Of a DNA stretch of 64,000 bases, positions 31,553 to 42,079 are shown in pieces. The stretch is from Nectonema munidae. Lineage: Eukaryota; Nematomorpha; Nectonematoida; Nectonematidae. The translations under genes were made by a program, and so were the position numbers. The stretch's first letter is position 1; each line of letters begins with the position of its first letter. Location of the stretch: NCBI GenBank assembly GCA_030549495.1, contig JAUIRK010000701.1:1-64000 (forward strand), read 5' to 3'. The notes beneath the pieces are model-generated. The model did not search any database and was not told where the DNA came from. It saw only the letters and a program-made list of their open reading frames with translations.

Positions 31553-33758
31553 AAATCTAAATTATATATAAATCATACGCATCTTTGAAAGTAAAATTAT
31601 TGTTATATTTGTGTTCCAAAATTCAGGAGTCGATTTTTAGCAATATTGAAAATGTTCAAGTTTGGGGAATTCTTCAAAATGTGAAAGCAATTCCAAATCC
31701 GTCAAAACTTGCTCTTCGTGTATTAACATCGAAATTTTTACAACTTACAAAAATGGACCTATTAATAAAAAGTCTGATCACAAGATGGTTTCGATTTCTT
31801 TTGTAAAGCTTGTCATAAAGCAGTAAATAATAAAATACACATTCAAATAAAAAAAGAATTTGATGTTAATAGTGATCAAAGCTAATAATATCAATATGAA
31901 TTAGGGCAAATAATAATCAAAATATCAATTGCTGGGAAACTTTTACCCCAATTTAAAAGATACATATGAAATGGGTGCGTATTCTTTATTTATTTTCATC
32001 ATTAAATGCTTGATTTAATAAAATGTGGCTATAGAGATGTCAATGGGCATCGTTTTTATCTGGCCAGAAGGTTTACCGTTTTATTATTGAATATAAAATA
32101 TAGCCCAGGCCACCCAATGACTGCCCCAACTGTGAAATTAAGCGTATATCACCTAAATTTAGCAAATAACTATAATAATACTATAAAGTACTATTAGAAA
32201 AGAAATTGTAACTATACATCAAAGAAAGATAAAATTGAATCGTCTTTATTATATTTTTAACATACATAAAATAAAAGAATTTTTTAACTAATAACGACTA
32301 CTTACATTTTGAGTAATGTTTGCCACAAGAAATCGTTGCAAACGGAAAAACCTTTTCAGAGAGCTTCAATACTCAAGGTAATTTAAATAAAGCTTTATCA
32401 GTAAATATCATTTTGCTTCTTATTAAAAAAGAGAAGATAGTTTTCATTAAAGGAATAATTATGAAAAAAATTTCACAATCATGATATCCACACTTCAGTG
32501 ATTTAGAAAGTTTGAAATCAGAACATAATTGCTTTTCCTGTATATTCTTTGAGCGCAGATAACAAAGCCCTATTTTGTACAATTTGTTATTCTTTCACCA
32601 CCTTTTTCAATTCCTAGGTATCATCATTGTTAAGTATGTAAAAAGGATTTACTCACATACATCCTGCAATGAGTTTTAAACTGTTTTCGAAATATCACTG
32701 GAGTCTGACAGATCCTAACTAATTTTTGTGCTGACTGATTCCGCTCTGGATGGGACATTTGACAGTCCTCAATTCAGGAAACCGGACAAAGTAAAAAAAT
32801 TCAAAAGATGCGCCGAAGATTATGCACGTCTAGTCTAGCAAACAAATAGCATCTGGGCAAATGGGAAATTATATAAAAAGTATTGAGTTAATTAGTCAAA
32901 AGCATCGAATCAATGTTTATAGTTTAAAGGTCCAGTTGTCATGTTTCGAATCAAGTTCGTCACATCTAGATCTGGCAACTTTTTAAAGATTATATTCTCT
33001 AGGATGTTTCTTATGCAAAAATATTGAACAATAAAAAATTCAGGTAAACAGAATAAAAGATTGGTGAAACATGTAAAAATAGAACATTCTTAAAACTAAA
33101 GGGCATTGAACTTCCAAAAAAAAGAAGAAAAATTTAGCAACGCTAAATGACTCATATTCCGACATTTAAATTCTATATATACGAGGTTGGGAAACCCTTC
33201 TTTTGGATCAAATTGCTGCTGCAAGGTTTTTTATAGCGCTCGTACACTGATATACCCATATGTAAACTTAGAGTTAGAGCAGTCTTACCTTCCTTTGCTT
33301 GGTATAAATATTTGGAAAAAAAGTGTCTAATTAATCTTTCAAGAACACGAAACGAAACTGAAAGTATCCCTGATCGAAACACAAGAATAAGATTATAAAG
33401 CCTCTTCAATAAGAAAATATTTTTAAATTTGCAACGAAAATAAACCTTCTTGATTGGTTTACTTTAGATGTTATACACAATATTTACACAGTTTCAACAT
33501 TTAGTATTTTTGATCCGCCCGTGAACTTTGAATTTTTTAGCCCAGTACAATAAAAAGTTTCCCCATCTCTGCTTTATATGAATGATATATGATAGGAAAA
33601 TAGAAATCGCGTAGAAATGTTGTACATATTGAAAATGTATATTATTTATATCAGCTGATAAAAACATGTGGCAACGTTACATTAAAATCATAGGAGTCGT
33701 AGTATTGTGAATAAGAAAGGAATTCCTACATTCTACATTGTAATAAAATTGCCTTTAC

Positions 33759-33860
33759 CTACGCTGCCATAATCCATTGAGACTTCGCCAGCATCCACAT
33801 CTGCAAATGGCCTTATTGCATCTAACTGGGCTAAATTATTAATCGCCCTCATTGTTGTGC
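33759..33860 (-). other. Exon-like segment B' (102 nt)
   Basis: Minus-strand copy of 3113-3214. A T-rich tract ending in AG (complement of 33861-33862) precedes it and GTAAAG (complement of 33753-33758) follows. The single open frame, phase 1 at both ends, encodes TMRAINNLAQLDAIRPFADV then DAGEVSMDYGSV. Compared with the other copy the N-terminal third differs more than the rest. Product unknown. Confidence 0.5.
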
Positions 33861-34573
33861 CTAGAAAAAAATGAAAAACAAAGAACGAAAAATCCCAACA
33901 CAAACAAGGAACATCTAGAACATACGTCCAAAACGTATGGCTCGCGTGCCCAGTGTGCCTTGCAGACAAATACACATCGACACGCACACCTCTGTAGGCA
34001 AAAAAATAAACGCACATTATTTGTTTTATCTATATTTCAAGATGAAAATGAATTGAACATTTATTTGTAAAGTAAGATTATAAAGTTATATTTTTTGAAA
34101 TCAGTTCTTTGTTTAGCAGTAGAGATCATGATATGTTAAAATGAATTCACCATTTTACCAAGCCACATCTAAAAAAGACACATTTGAAAATGGCTTCCTA
34201 TTTTAAGTATCATCTGATATAAGTAGTCTCCTTTTAAAATTTAGCTCATTTTGCGGCATATTATATATCAAAATGGAAAGAAAAATGGCAGTGAGAAGCG
34301 TTTCAAAGACAAAATTGGAAATTTATTGTAACTGCATTATTTATATTTTGAAAAATTTCATGTATTTTTGAACATAAATTTAAATTTGTTTGCATGCATT
34401 TTAAAAATACAATAAAGTTATGTTATAACGAGCTCCAAAAGCATATGCTCTATTAATTGGTATTTTAGGATTGGAGCGAATTATGCCTTGTCACTTCATT
34501 ACAAAAAGATACAGATGTCTTATACAGACTGTAGTCTTTCTCGAAATGTGTTCCGTCTTGGATATTTTGTTTA

Positions 34574-34575
<2 letters not shown>

Positions 34576-34604
<29 letters not shown>

Positions 34605-34617
34605 CTTCTTCTTCTTC
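34576..34617 (+). mobile_element. (TTC)14 tract flanked by a 6-bp duplication
   Basis: Exactly 14 TTC units stand between two copies of TTTAAC (34570-34575 and 34618-34623). The other arm (around 2770-2785) has the site without any repeat and with a single copy of the flank. This looks like a retrotransposition event that delivered only the tail of a LINE ending in TTC repeats, as at 11233. Strand slippage alone would not explain the flanking duplication. Confidence 0.65.
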
Positions 34618-34867
34618 TTTAACAACTTTAAACTAAGTTTTCATCTAGAGTTGTTTTTCTAAAAATACTAAATTTTATCTAAATTCCTCAACCAGATAGA
34701 TTTATTTGAATATTAATGTTTTCGAAAATTTATTACTTTAACGGTTCGATAAAAAGAGGTTCCAAACCCACAAATACACATCCCTAAAATTAAAAAATCC
34801 CAAAATTTGTGATCATATATTAGCAAGCATAATGCGAGCTGAAGAACTCCACATGTTGATATTTTGA

Positions 34868-34990
34868 GATCGATACCGGCGCATACCTGCCATGCTTTTC
34901 AGGGCGGCGTCTACCTTGCCCTCTTTTTTGCGATTTTTGAAACACTCCCGTATCAGACCTACTTTTCGTGAAAATCTTCGATGTCCACTC
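34868..34990 (-). other. GC-rich paired segment with conserved splice-donor site
   Basis: Minus-strand counterpart of about 2425-2505. In one shared frame it reads RFSRKVGLIRECFKNRKK and, after a 6-nt gap relative to the partner, DAALKSMA. In both arms the segment is followed by a donor-like site (GCAG then GTATGC here, GTCG then GTAAGC in the partner). No convincing acceptor is visible, and a second frame is open in this arm only. Possible exon remnant. Confidence 0.25.
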
Positions 34991-35265
34991 GCTCCCCGTC
35001 CACTTCTTTAAGCCCTACCTCTATTTATAGAGGTTTTTTAAAAATAATAATCATAACCTACTTAAAAAAATTAATTTTCAAAAATAAAACTAAAAAAAGT
35101 CCAATTTTTGGTAAAAAAAAAAAAAGGAAGCAAAAAATCTTCTCTCGTAAAATAGATCTTCTGTGTTCAGGTGAGTATTCCTGCTATACAAAATGTTTCT
35201 TTCACTAGCGGCACTTGAAGGAGAAATGTTTAGTGATTGTAGGAATTTTTTGTTTGTAGGGCTTT

Positions 35266-35372
35266 ATTTGAAAGAAAAAAGATTCATGCTTTATTTGAAA
35301 GAAAAAAGATTCATGCTTTATTTGAAAGAAAAAAGATTCATGCTTTATTTGAAAGAAAAAAGGATAACATCA
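35266..35372 (+). repeat. 27-bp minisatellite, four units
   Basis: The 27-bp unit, which contains TTTATTTGAAAGAAAAAAG, is repeated four times almost without change. The period is divisible by three, so the frame LYLKEKRFM stays open, but I take this as a by-product. Confidence 0.95.
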
Positions 35373-35486
35373 GAGTGATAAATATGCGAGATTCCCAAGT
35401 TTCAAAAACATCAATCTCTCGTTCTTTATAAATTTATCTACTGAAAATTTTTTCAAGTTGATAACTTATCTTTCAGTTCATCTAAG

Positions 35487-36273
35487 AGAGTGATTTTCAA
35501 CCTTTTTTACACATGGACCCATTTTCTCTTCTTTTTTGTCTTGGTGGACCCCTTCATAAAAATTGGACATAAAAAAAAATTTTCCTAATAAATTTTTTGA
35601 TGTTATGATAAAGAAAATAGTTTATAATTGAGATTCCTATTGAAATGGAAGCAAATCGAATGCAAAACAATTATAATACAATTTTTATAATATTAATAAA
35701 AAAAGAAAGGAGATCCGTGTGTTGGACGCTGCTCCAAGAGTTTTTTATATCCCGTTGCATTGAAGTTAATGCTAGTCGTAAAGCACCTCTTTTTACGACG
35801 TCAAGTCTATTGCCAACTTTTGATAAAAGTTGAGAAACACGAATAAACCCCGATTCAACCGGATAATATCTTGGAACAGCAATAACGTAGACCAGAGCAA
35901 CGGGTACTCTGAAGCAATATCATTTGTTTTCCATATATACTCTGCGCAATAATACCTTGAAATGTCGCGCGCGCATATATATATATATATGTATGTCTAT
36001 GTATGTCAAATGTTCTGACTGATGAGTGAGACGTATATTAGGCGATGAAAAAAACGAATGAAATAAGAAAGAGCAATTAGTATATTTAAATTTCATAAAG
36101 TGGAAATTATAGTGAAAAATTAACTTTTATAATAAAAACACGTTATGAACTACTTTTCTTCATGGACCATCAAAATATCATTGTGGGCCCCCAATTTATC
36201 ATATTTCGCTTGTGGAGCCCCTGAATTATTATATGGACCCTTAGGGTCCATGTGGATACCGGTTGAGAAGCCG
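35487..36273. mobile_element. hAT-like non-autonomous element
   Basis: Left end GAGTGATTTTCAACC leads to ACACATGGACCC; right end GGGTCCATGTGGATACC leads to GGTTGAGAAGCCGTG. These form imperfect inverted terminal repeats of the CAGTGGTTCTCAACC type known for hAT elements. No coding part recognised. The flanking octamers do not match clearly. It is absent from the corresponding place of the opposite arm. Confidence 0.65.
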
Positions 36274-36947
36274 TGGATCAAAATCTAAACTTTTAAAGTA
36301 ACCGATTTAAGATATAATAAGTTATTAAAAATTTAATAATAGAAAAATAGGGAAAAAAATATAAATCTACGTCAAAAAAAGAAATGGAACAAAAAATACA
36401 ATGCAAAAATGTCCATTGCAAAGATGAGTCGGTTAAAAACTCAACATAAAGAAATCTATATAAATATTTATACATAGTTATTATATATTCGAAACATTTC
36501 ATTTTGAATAATATGAAATAGAACGCATTTAGGATGTGATAATTGAGAGAATTTAAAGGTTCTGTATATTTTCACTCCTTGAAGGTATAAATAGGAAATG
36601 TCTTCTATTTTTCCTAAGGCTTTTACCCAAAATTTCTACTCCCATATATCAATTTTTACGGTTTCTTTATATTGTATTTGCTAATGCCTTTATTAATATA
36701 ATATAGAGGTTCCAGTTTTTGAGTATTAACAAAAAGTGGCCAAAACTTTGATCATTATTTTCAAAGTTAAACTCCATTTTAAGATGGTTAAATTGTTCAT
36801 TTCTCAATTCGCAAAATCCTTAAACATAACGAAATCCTTTTCCTCAAAATGAAAGTTACGGAATTTCATTTCAAGGCCTATGACAGCGCTATGAAAAGCA
36901 ATGTGCATTCAATGCCTAAAAGAAAAAGTGGTCAGAAGGAGTCTTAC

Positions 36948-37022
36948 GGCGCGTTGGAGGGCGGGTACTAGGAGGAATATTCTCTGGTTCGTTTCTTTGG
37001 TTACCATTAGTTGGTCCTCCAA
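36948..37022 (-). other. Exon-like segment A' (75 nt)
   Basis: Minus-strand copy of A2 (1140-1214), with the acceptor-like CTTTTTAG before it and GTAAGA after it. It differs from A2 by very few bases; one change is silent in frame 0 (TTA/CTA) but Leu/Pro in frame 1, which slightly favours frame 0. Only one A segment is present in this arm against two in the other. Confidence 0.4.
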
Positions 37023-37119
37023 CTAAAAAGTAAAACATATGAAGTTGAGAAGTCACTTAAATAAAAACGTACGTAACGTAAGGCTTAAACAAACTCGCTA
37101 ACATATGGATAAGCTAATC

Positions 37120-38235
37120 AAGTGATTCCCAAACTGGGGGTGGCGCCACCCTAAGGGACGTGAAAATTTTTCGAGGGGGCATGACGCAATATCTAAAATA
37201 TTTATCCAAACATAACATAATTTTTTAACTCGAATAAATTTGTTACTTAGATAAAAATAATAATTAGTAAAACTTATTATTATTTTATTTTAAAAACATT
37301 ATTTATCTCAGTCACAAAATTAATCACTTTCAACACGCACACTCCAATAGCCTTTCTAAGGGGCGTGAGTAAGATTGGTTAGGTACGGGGTTTCGATAAC
37401 TCAAGGTATTGGGTTCGATCCCGCATCAAGCCTACTTTCTCATAGTTCGATACAAGCGGCGCAATTGTGCCTTCTCGATGAAAACACCCTACCATACCTT
37501 TACCTATATATACCTCATCATAAAGAAGAGAAAAATATATACAGAAAGAGCTAGAACACACCTTCATTAAGCAAACTTTTTATGATGCTTTATAAAAAAT
37601 GTCAACATAGATTACCTATTTTGAATTAACATTCCTAATTTAAAACTTCAAGGCGCAGTATGCACGCACACTTACGATACGATCAGCGCTTTTGTTGAAA
37701 AAGCTAACTCTAGAGACGGAAAGTCCAAGTGGAAAACTTGTATTCCTTTTTCCCATATTGCTGTTGATTCATGGGACACTTGAAGAATTTTGGGTAGAAT
37801 ATCATTCTATTTAGCCAAAGACTGGAGAAAAGGCTCTCCGAGTGTTAATTCCTTTTTTGCGCCCTATTTTTGTGAGGTAGGTTTTCCATCCGCGGTGTCT
37901 TAAAAACAAAACAACGAAATCGACGTGTTGTCCAAAGCGATTTGCTTTATCCGCTTTCTTCCTTGAGGCCTAGAATCGTTAATCTTGTGAAAACGAAACA
38001 ACAACAACGAGCACCCTCTTGTCATAATAAGTTAAGTCTTAAAAACTTGATTTTTTTCATAAACGATCTAATTTATTTTTGTGTGTGTGGCATACTAGAA
38101 TATGAAGTTCAAATATAATGAATATTATTAATTATTATTATTACATTTCAATTATTTTTTATTTTAAAGGAGGAGCCGCAAGAGTTTTTAATTAACAAAA
38201 AGGGGGCGTTATTCAAAAAAGTTGGGAAACCACTG
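37120..38235 (+). mobile_element. hAT element with 8-bp target duplication and SINE inside
   Basis: The left end reads AAGTGATTCCCAAACTGGGG, the right end GGGAAACCACTG. Flanking octamers are AGCTAATC (37112-37119) and AGCTATTC (38236-38243), 7 of 8 identical. The interior keeps the C-terminal part of a ZBED5/SCAND3-like transposase at about 37780-37980 (GEKALRVLIPFFAPYFCE), with stops. The N-terminal part is missing. A tRNA SINE sits at 37361-37504. Confidence 0.8.
37361..37504 (+). mobile_element. tRNA-derived SINE (family 1), best copy
   Basis: A tRNA-like head starts GGGCGTGAGTAAGATTGG and has a B-box GGTTCGATCC at 37412-37421. The body includes CATCAAGCCTACTTTCTC, ATAGTTCGATACAAGCGG and CGCAATTGTGCCTTCTCG, ending ACCATACCTTTACC. 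Copies at 713-802 and 11146-11232 share head or body. At about 144 bp it has normal SINE length. Confidence 0.75.
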
Positions 38236-38640
38236 AGCTATTCAATGTTTTAATAAATTGATCATTAAGCAAAAACTAATCATATTTTTCGTTTATCCTA
38301 AAAAACGTAAAAAATTTACAAGAGAAAATTCATTATGCAAAAGTTTTCAATTTTATAGATGGCATTAAGTTCTCATTTTAATGGTTTAAGTCAAAAAATG
38401 TTTTTAAATACTTACTTTTTATGTTATTATAATGAAGAAAATAGATATTTTGAAATTTACAGGGCAGACATTTTTAAATATGTCGTTAATTTTTATCAAA
38501 ATCTTTGAGTAAAAACACAACTAAGCTGTTCATGTATGTGAAAAGCAATCCAAAAAAAACAATCACAGACGATTATTATGAAAGTAATCAGCAAATGGCC
38601 AAAAAGTGAAATATTTAAAGAACATATCTGCGCTAGCATC

Positions 38641-39090
38641 TTAGGGTATTTACCCTGAAGAAATTGTTTAGTTATAGAAGGTTAAGTGGTAAGATCAAGA
38701 CAGATATATGCTAAACTGCAATTTCTTTTACAACCAGCTTCATATCATTAAACTGCTTTCCCAAAATTCGCTAACGCACGCCTAAAATTGGGTAAAGGAA
38801 TCATTGAAAGTGTCTATTTTTTGGATCTCGCTATTTTATAGATCATTTCTTGGATTTGAGGGTTGTTAAATAACTTTTTTGCGACTACCTTCTTACCAAT
38901 TGCTATGTCTTTTTTATCCAAGTTTAAAATGTCTCCTTAAAACCCGTTAACGCCCAATGTCGACTATAGTCGACTTTACAAAAATAAAATCGTCTGCGTT
39001 TATCAAAGCTCTTTAATACAAATCTTCTGCTTTACATTAAATATCGTCTGATTATTCTGATCGTTGACGGGTTAAATTCTTTCCATGAAT
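38641..39090. other. No gene seen
   Basis: No coding region or repeat recognised. Confidence 0.4.
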
Positions 39091-39119
39091 TTGTATTTTA
39101 TTTTGTTCAATGAAAGAAC

Positions 39120-39424
39120 AAACTAATCTATCTTCGAGTTGCTTTGAGTGCAAAAATAGATAAAGAACAGGATATTGTATGATGCTTCATTTGTGGGGAA
39201 TGGTATTGATTTGCTCAAAACTTCCTAAAAATTTTAATAGATTTTTTGATGCAAATTACTCTTTTAGTTTGAGGTGGGTTTGCTGTAAATGTTTACACAC
39301 ATCGTCCTCAACAACGAGAGAATCTAAAAATGATAAAACATCTTGTAATGATTCAGAAGTATCTCAAGTTTGCCCAGAAAATGAAAAAATTATTAAAGAA
39401 GTAGTAGAAATATATAAAAAATGA
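39120..39424 (+). pseudogene. Possible LINE ORF1 fragment with PHD-like Cys pattern
   Basis: Reading through one stop, the plus strand gives SCFECKNR, then GYCMMLHLWG, LICSKLPKNF and LRWVCCKCLH, followed by a Ser-rich and then a Lys/Glu-rich stretch. The spacing resembles the PHD-type finger at the start of some CR1-like ORF1 proteins. Weak; could be chance. Confidence 0.25.
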
Positions 39425-39935
39425 ATTTGAAATTTTGAATTCTGAAATTAAGTTATTCAATAAAAAATTGATTCCACCTTAAAGTATGAAACGAAAAATG
39501 CTTCTATAGCAAATTGAAAAACAAAAAAGAAAATTCATATGTTAATGTAGTGAAGTTCAACCAAAATATTTTGTTTTTAAAATCTAGTGAAAATGAGAAG
39601 GAATTGGATAAAAGCGTTTGAAAGAAGTTAAGGTCAACTATATAAAAGAAAATTCGAAGGATATAAAAATTTAACATATGAGCAATCATACTTAATTGAA
39701 ATTGCGAGAGAACTTATTTGAACAAAATGACTAAAAGACAGTACCCTAAAATTACATTACAGTTCCTGATGAAATCGATAATAAACTCGTTTTAGAAGAA
39801 ATTTTAACAAAAAATGATGAAATAAGCAAAATGATGATTGACAGTGGTATTTTAATTTTTAATTTTCTTTCACATCTAAATTTTAAAATGACAAATTTGG
39901 TGTATTTAAGTGTGATACTGATGTTAACAATTATA
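39425..39935. other. No gene seen
   Basis: AT-rich; short open stretches without recognisable similarity. Confidence 0.35.
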
Positions 39936-39937
39936 CA

Positions 39938-40025
39938 GCACTGGAGGATGGAAGGGGGAGGCCGCCCCGGCCTTGCCCCCCCCCCCCCCTCCCCCGCCCT
40001 CCCCCCCCCCCCCCACCCCCACACC
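39938..40025 (+). other. C-rich tract, possible left end of the ZMYM1-like hAT
   Basis: The sequence runs from CAGCACTGGAGGATGGAAGG into long C runs. Many animal hAT elements of the ZMYM1 group begin with a CAGTGGCGGATCCAG-like end followed by G/C runs. The right end of the hAT at 45053 reads, in reverse, CAGCGGTGGATCCAGCAA followed by a G run. The two ends are only loosely similar, and no target duplication was found. Confidence 0.35.
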
Positions 40026-40979
40026 TACCAAGTACCCAGGTCTGTTAGCAGGTAATTGTACGTAAAACAGTCAGCAGGAAATTGTGATTCAAATATAGAG
40101 ATTTTTCAACAATTCGATTTTAGTTACATATGTTGATATTGAATACTTTCAAGATTTTCGTACGTGTAGCTTCCGCTTTTATTTTCGTGTGTGCTTTCAT
40201 TCATCAAAAATTCATATTATCGTTCATGACATCGAATAATTTTCACAAAAAGAAAATACCGATTAATGTTTTTTTTCAAAAATATGCTATTTCCTATTAC
40301 TCTTACATAAATCTTCTATTAATTTCTTTTTTTATTAAAAATTCAAAACTTCAAGACCATTTTTTCAAATCAAATGATTTCTTGGAAACAACATAAAAAA
40401 CATTGATTGATGATGATGATGATGATGATGATGAAGATAATTATTTTTGTTTTATTAGTTATGGAATAAATTATGTTTCTTTGCGATTCTTTCCCTTAAC
40501 TTCTTACTTAAGTGTATTTTAATATTCCTTCTATTTTTTTTTAAAGAATAACATCCAATTGTATTTCTGTGGATTTTACTTAATTGTTGTCTTACTTTAA
40601 AAACAGAATTTTTAAAACCTTTTTTATGATATTTTTCAATCTTCTCTTTTTTATTATTAGTGTTGGCTCTTTGAGTCAAAAATTTCTTTCCTCTAATTGA
40701 AACTCATAAAAGATTTTTTTTACTCCTATTAGTTCCTTTCGGGTTTTGTGGCAAACCTCAAAAAATATAAATATTGATAATCCGTAATCTAAATGGAAGA
40801 AAATATTTGATCTTTTTACAAAAAAAAAGCATATTGCTCAAACTTCGTCATATCTAAAGCACCATTATACTTAGTATGGAGCCTCAAAACGCAAACGCTA
40901 CGATTTCAATAAACACTAAAGAGCTTTACTCTACCCACCAAGTAAAATGCCATATGGTAATAAACTATATTTATTTCAG

Positions 40980-42075
40980 CAAATTGTTCGTCCAACGGGT
41001 GCACCACCATCCTGGACTGGTTGGATGAATAGAAGTAGAAAGACACAACTGCAAAACTTGCTGCCTATGATCCGCACCTCTCAACCAACACTTGCAGTGG
41101 ACCATCAGTTGAGTCTGTCCTGTCAAAAAAAAGAAGACAATCGAGTGATAATAAAGAGCATCGCTGAAGTGATTCTTCTGTGTGGTAGGGTGGGACTGCC
41201 GTTGCGGGGACATTGAGATGACAGGCATTTAGATCCTTTAGTCTCAATTAATAACATTGTCAGAGACGAATGTTGTTTCCGTTCAATGATTCAGCTGTAT
41301 TCCCTAGCTACATAACTATCACAAACTACGCAGAATGAACTTGTATCATGTATGGCGACTGTGATTCGGAGGACAATTTCTGAAGAGGTTTGTAAAGCAA
41401 AGTTTTACTCTGTCATCCCTGATGAGACAACTGATCTGTCACACAAAACTCAACTTTCTGTCAGCGTGCGTTACATAAAGAATAGTGGAATCATAGAACG
41501 CTTCTTAGAATTTCTGAATCCAGATTCATTGAGTGTACTGGGACTTGCAACAGTACCAAGAAGCTGGCTGTTGCTTTACAGTCAGGATCAAATTATCTAT
41601 TTTCGGCTATAACCCATGGGTGCACTATCAAGGAACAGCTTCAGGAATGGAGAAACTATGAAGCACAGTTACAGAAGATCTTTGAGAAAGCCCAAAGCCT
41701 ATTCATTGGAGTATTATCGCAGTTTCATTTATTTGCCTTTCTTGAATGGCATAATTTCTTAAATGGATGACCGTTTCGGAAACCACCATGCTGCTGTTCT
41801 TCTGCTTTGTGGGTTACTACAGCAATTTGCTAGAAAATTGAATTTTAATGCTGTTAAACAAGGTATTATTATACAGTATTGTGAAATGATAAACGACTGC
41901 TTATATGAAGTATAAATGGAATTTGAAACGTGGAAGTCTTTTTGTAAATCAACTCCTGATTTTCCACCTCACTGCATCTCAACTTTAAACATATGTGATG
42001 TATTGTTTTATCCGAAGATCCATGTACTTCTAACAATCTTTGCACTGCCGAGCGTCCATTTTCAGTCACAAATAA
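40980..42075 (+). pseudogene. hAT transposase, ZMYM1/TTF-like, upstream part
   Basis: Broken frame pieces in order: VDHQLSLSCQKKEDNRVIIK, SIAEVILLCGRVGLPLRGH, VRDECCFRSMI, SQTTQNELVSCMATVIRRTI, EEVCKAKFYSVIPDETTDLS and HKTQLSVSVRYIKNSGIIE (catalytic Asp region). A worn middle (41600-41890) follows. The C-terminal side reads CISTLNICDVLFYPKIHVLL and, in another frame, AERPFSVTNN. This is the order of TTF/ZMYM1-type hAT proteins. The TTF zinc finger at the N terminus is not visible. The gene continues at 44670 after a nested element. Confidence 0.85.
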
Positions 42076-42079
42076 TTAA
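42076..42079. repeat. TTAA target site, left copy
   Basis: TTAA stands directly before the left inverted repeat and again at 44663-44666 after the right one, as in piggyBac insertions. Confidence 0.9.

Larger units (their letters stand above)
29390..33350. repeat. Inverted partner of 23665-25340, with a 2.2-kb extra stretch
   Basis: 29390-30080 and 32360-33350 pair with 23665-25340 in opposite orientation. 30130-32360 has no counterpart there and carries a hAT MITE (31199-31552). Apart from the exon-like segment and the MITE I see no gene in it. Confidence 0.75.
33600..38640. repeat. Arm 2 of the inverted duplication (partner 1-3360)
   Basis: Pairs with 1-3360 in opposite orientation, in the same order. 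It is longer because of additional insertions: a (TTC)14 tract, a 27-bp minisatellite, a hAT-like element at 35487-36273 and the main part of the hAT at 37120-38235. Confidence 0.8.

Noticed and set aside
34471-34662. Open frame with a long Phe run
   Set aside because: Product of the (TTC)14 tract; not a protein.
35266-35372. Repetitive peptide LYLKEKRFM
   Set aside because: Caused by the 27-bp minisatellite; the unit length divisible by three keeps the frame open.
39752-40055. Gly-rich and Pro-rich frames over the C tract
   Set aside because: Low-complexity translation of C runs.
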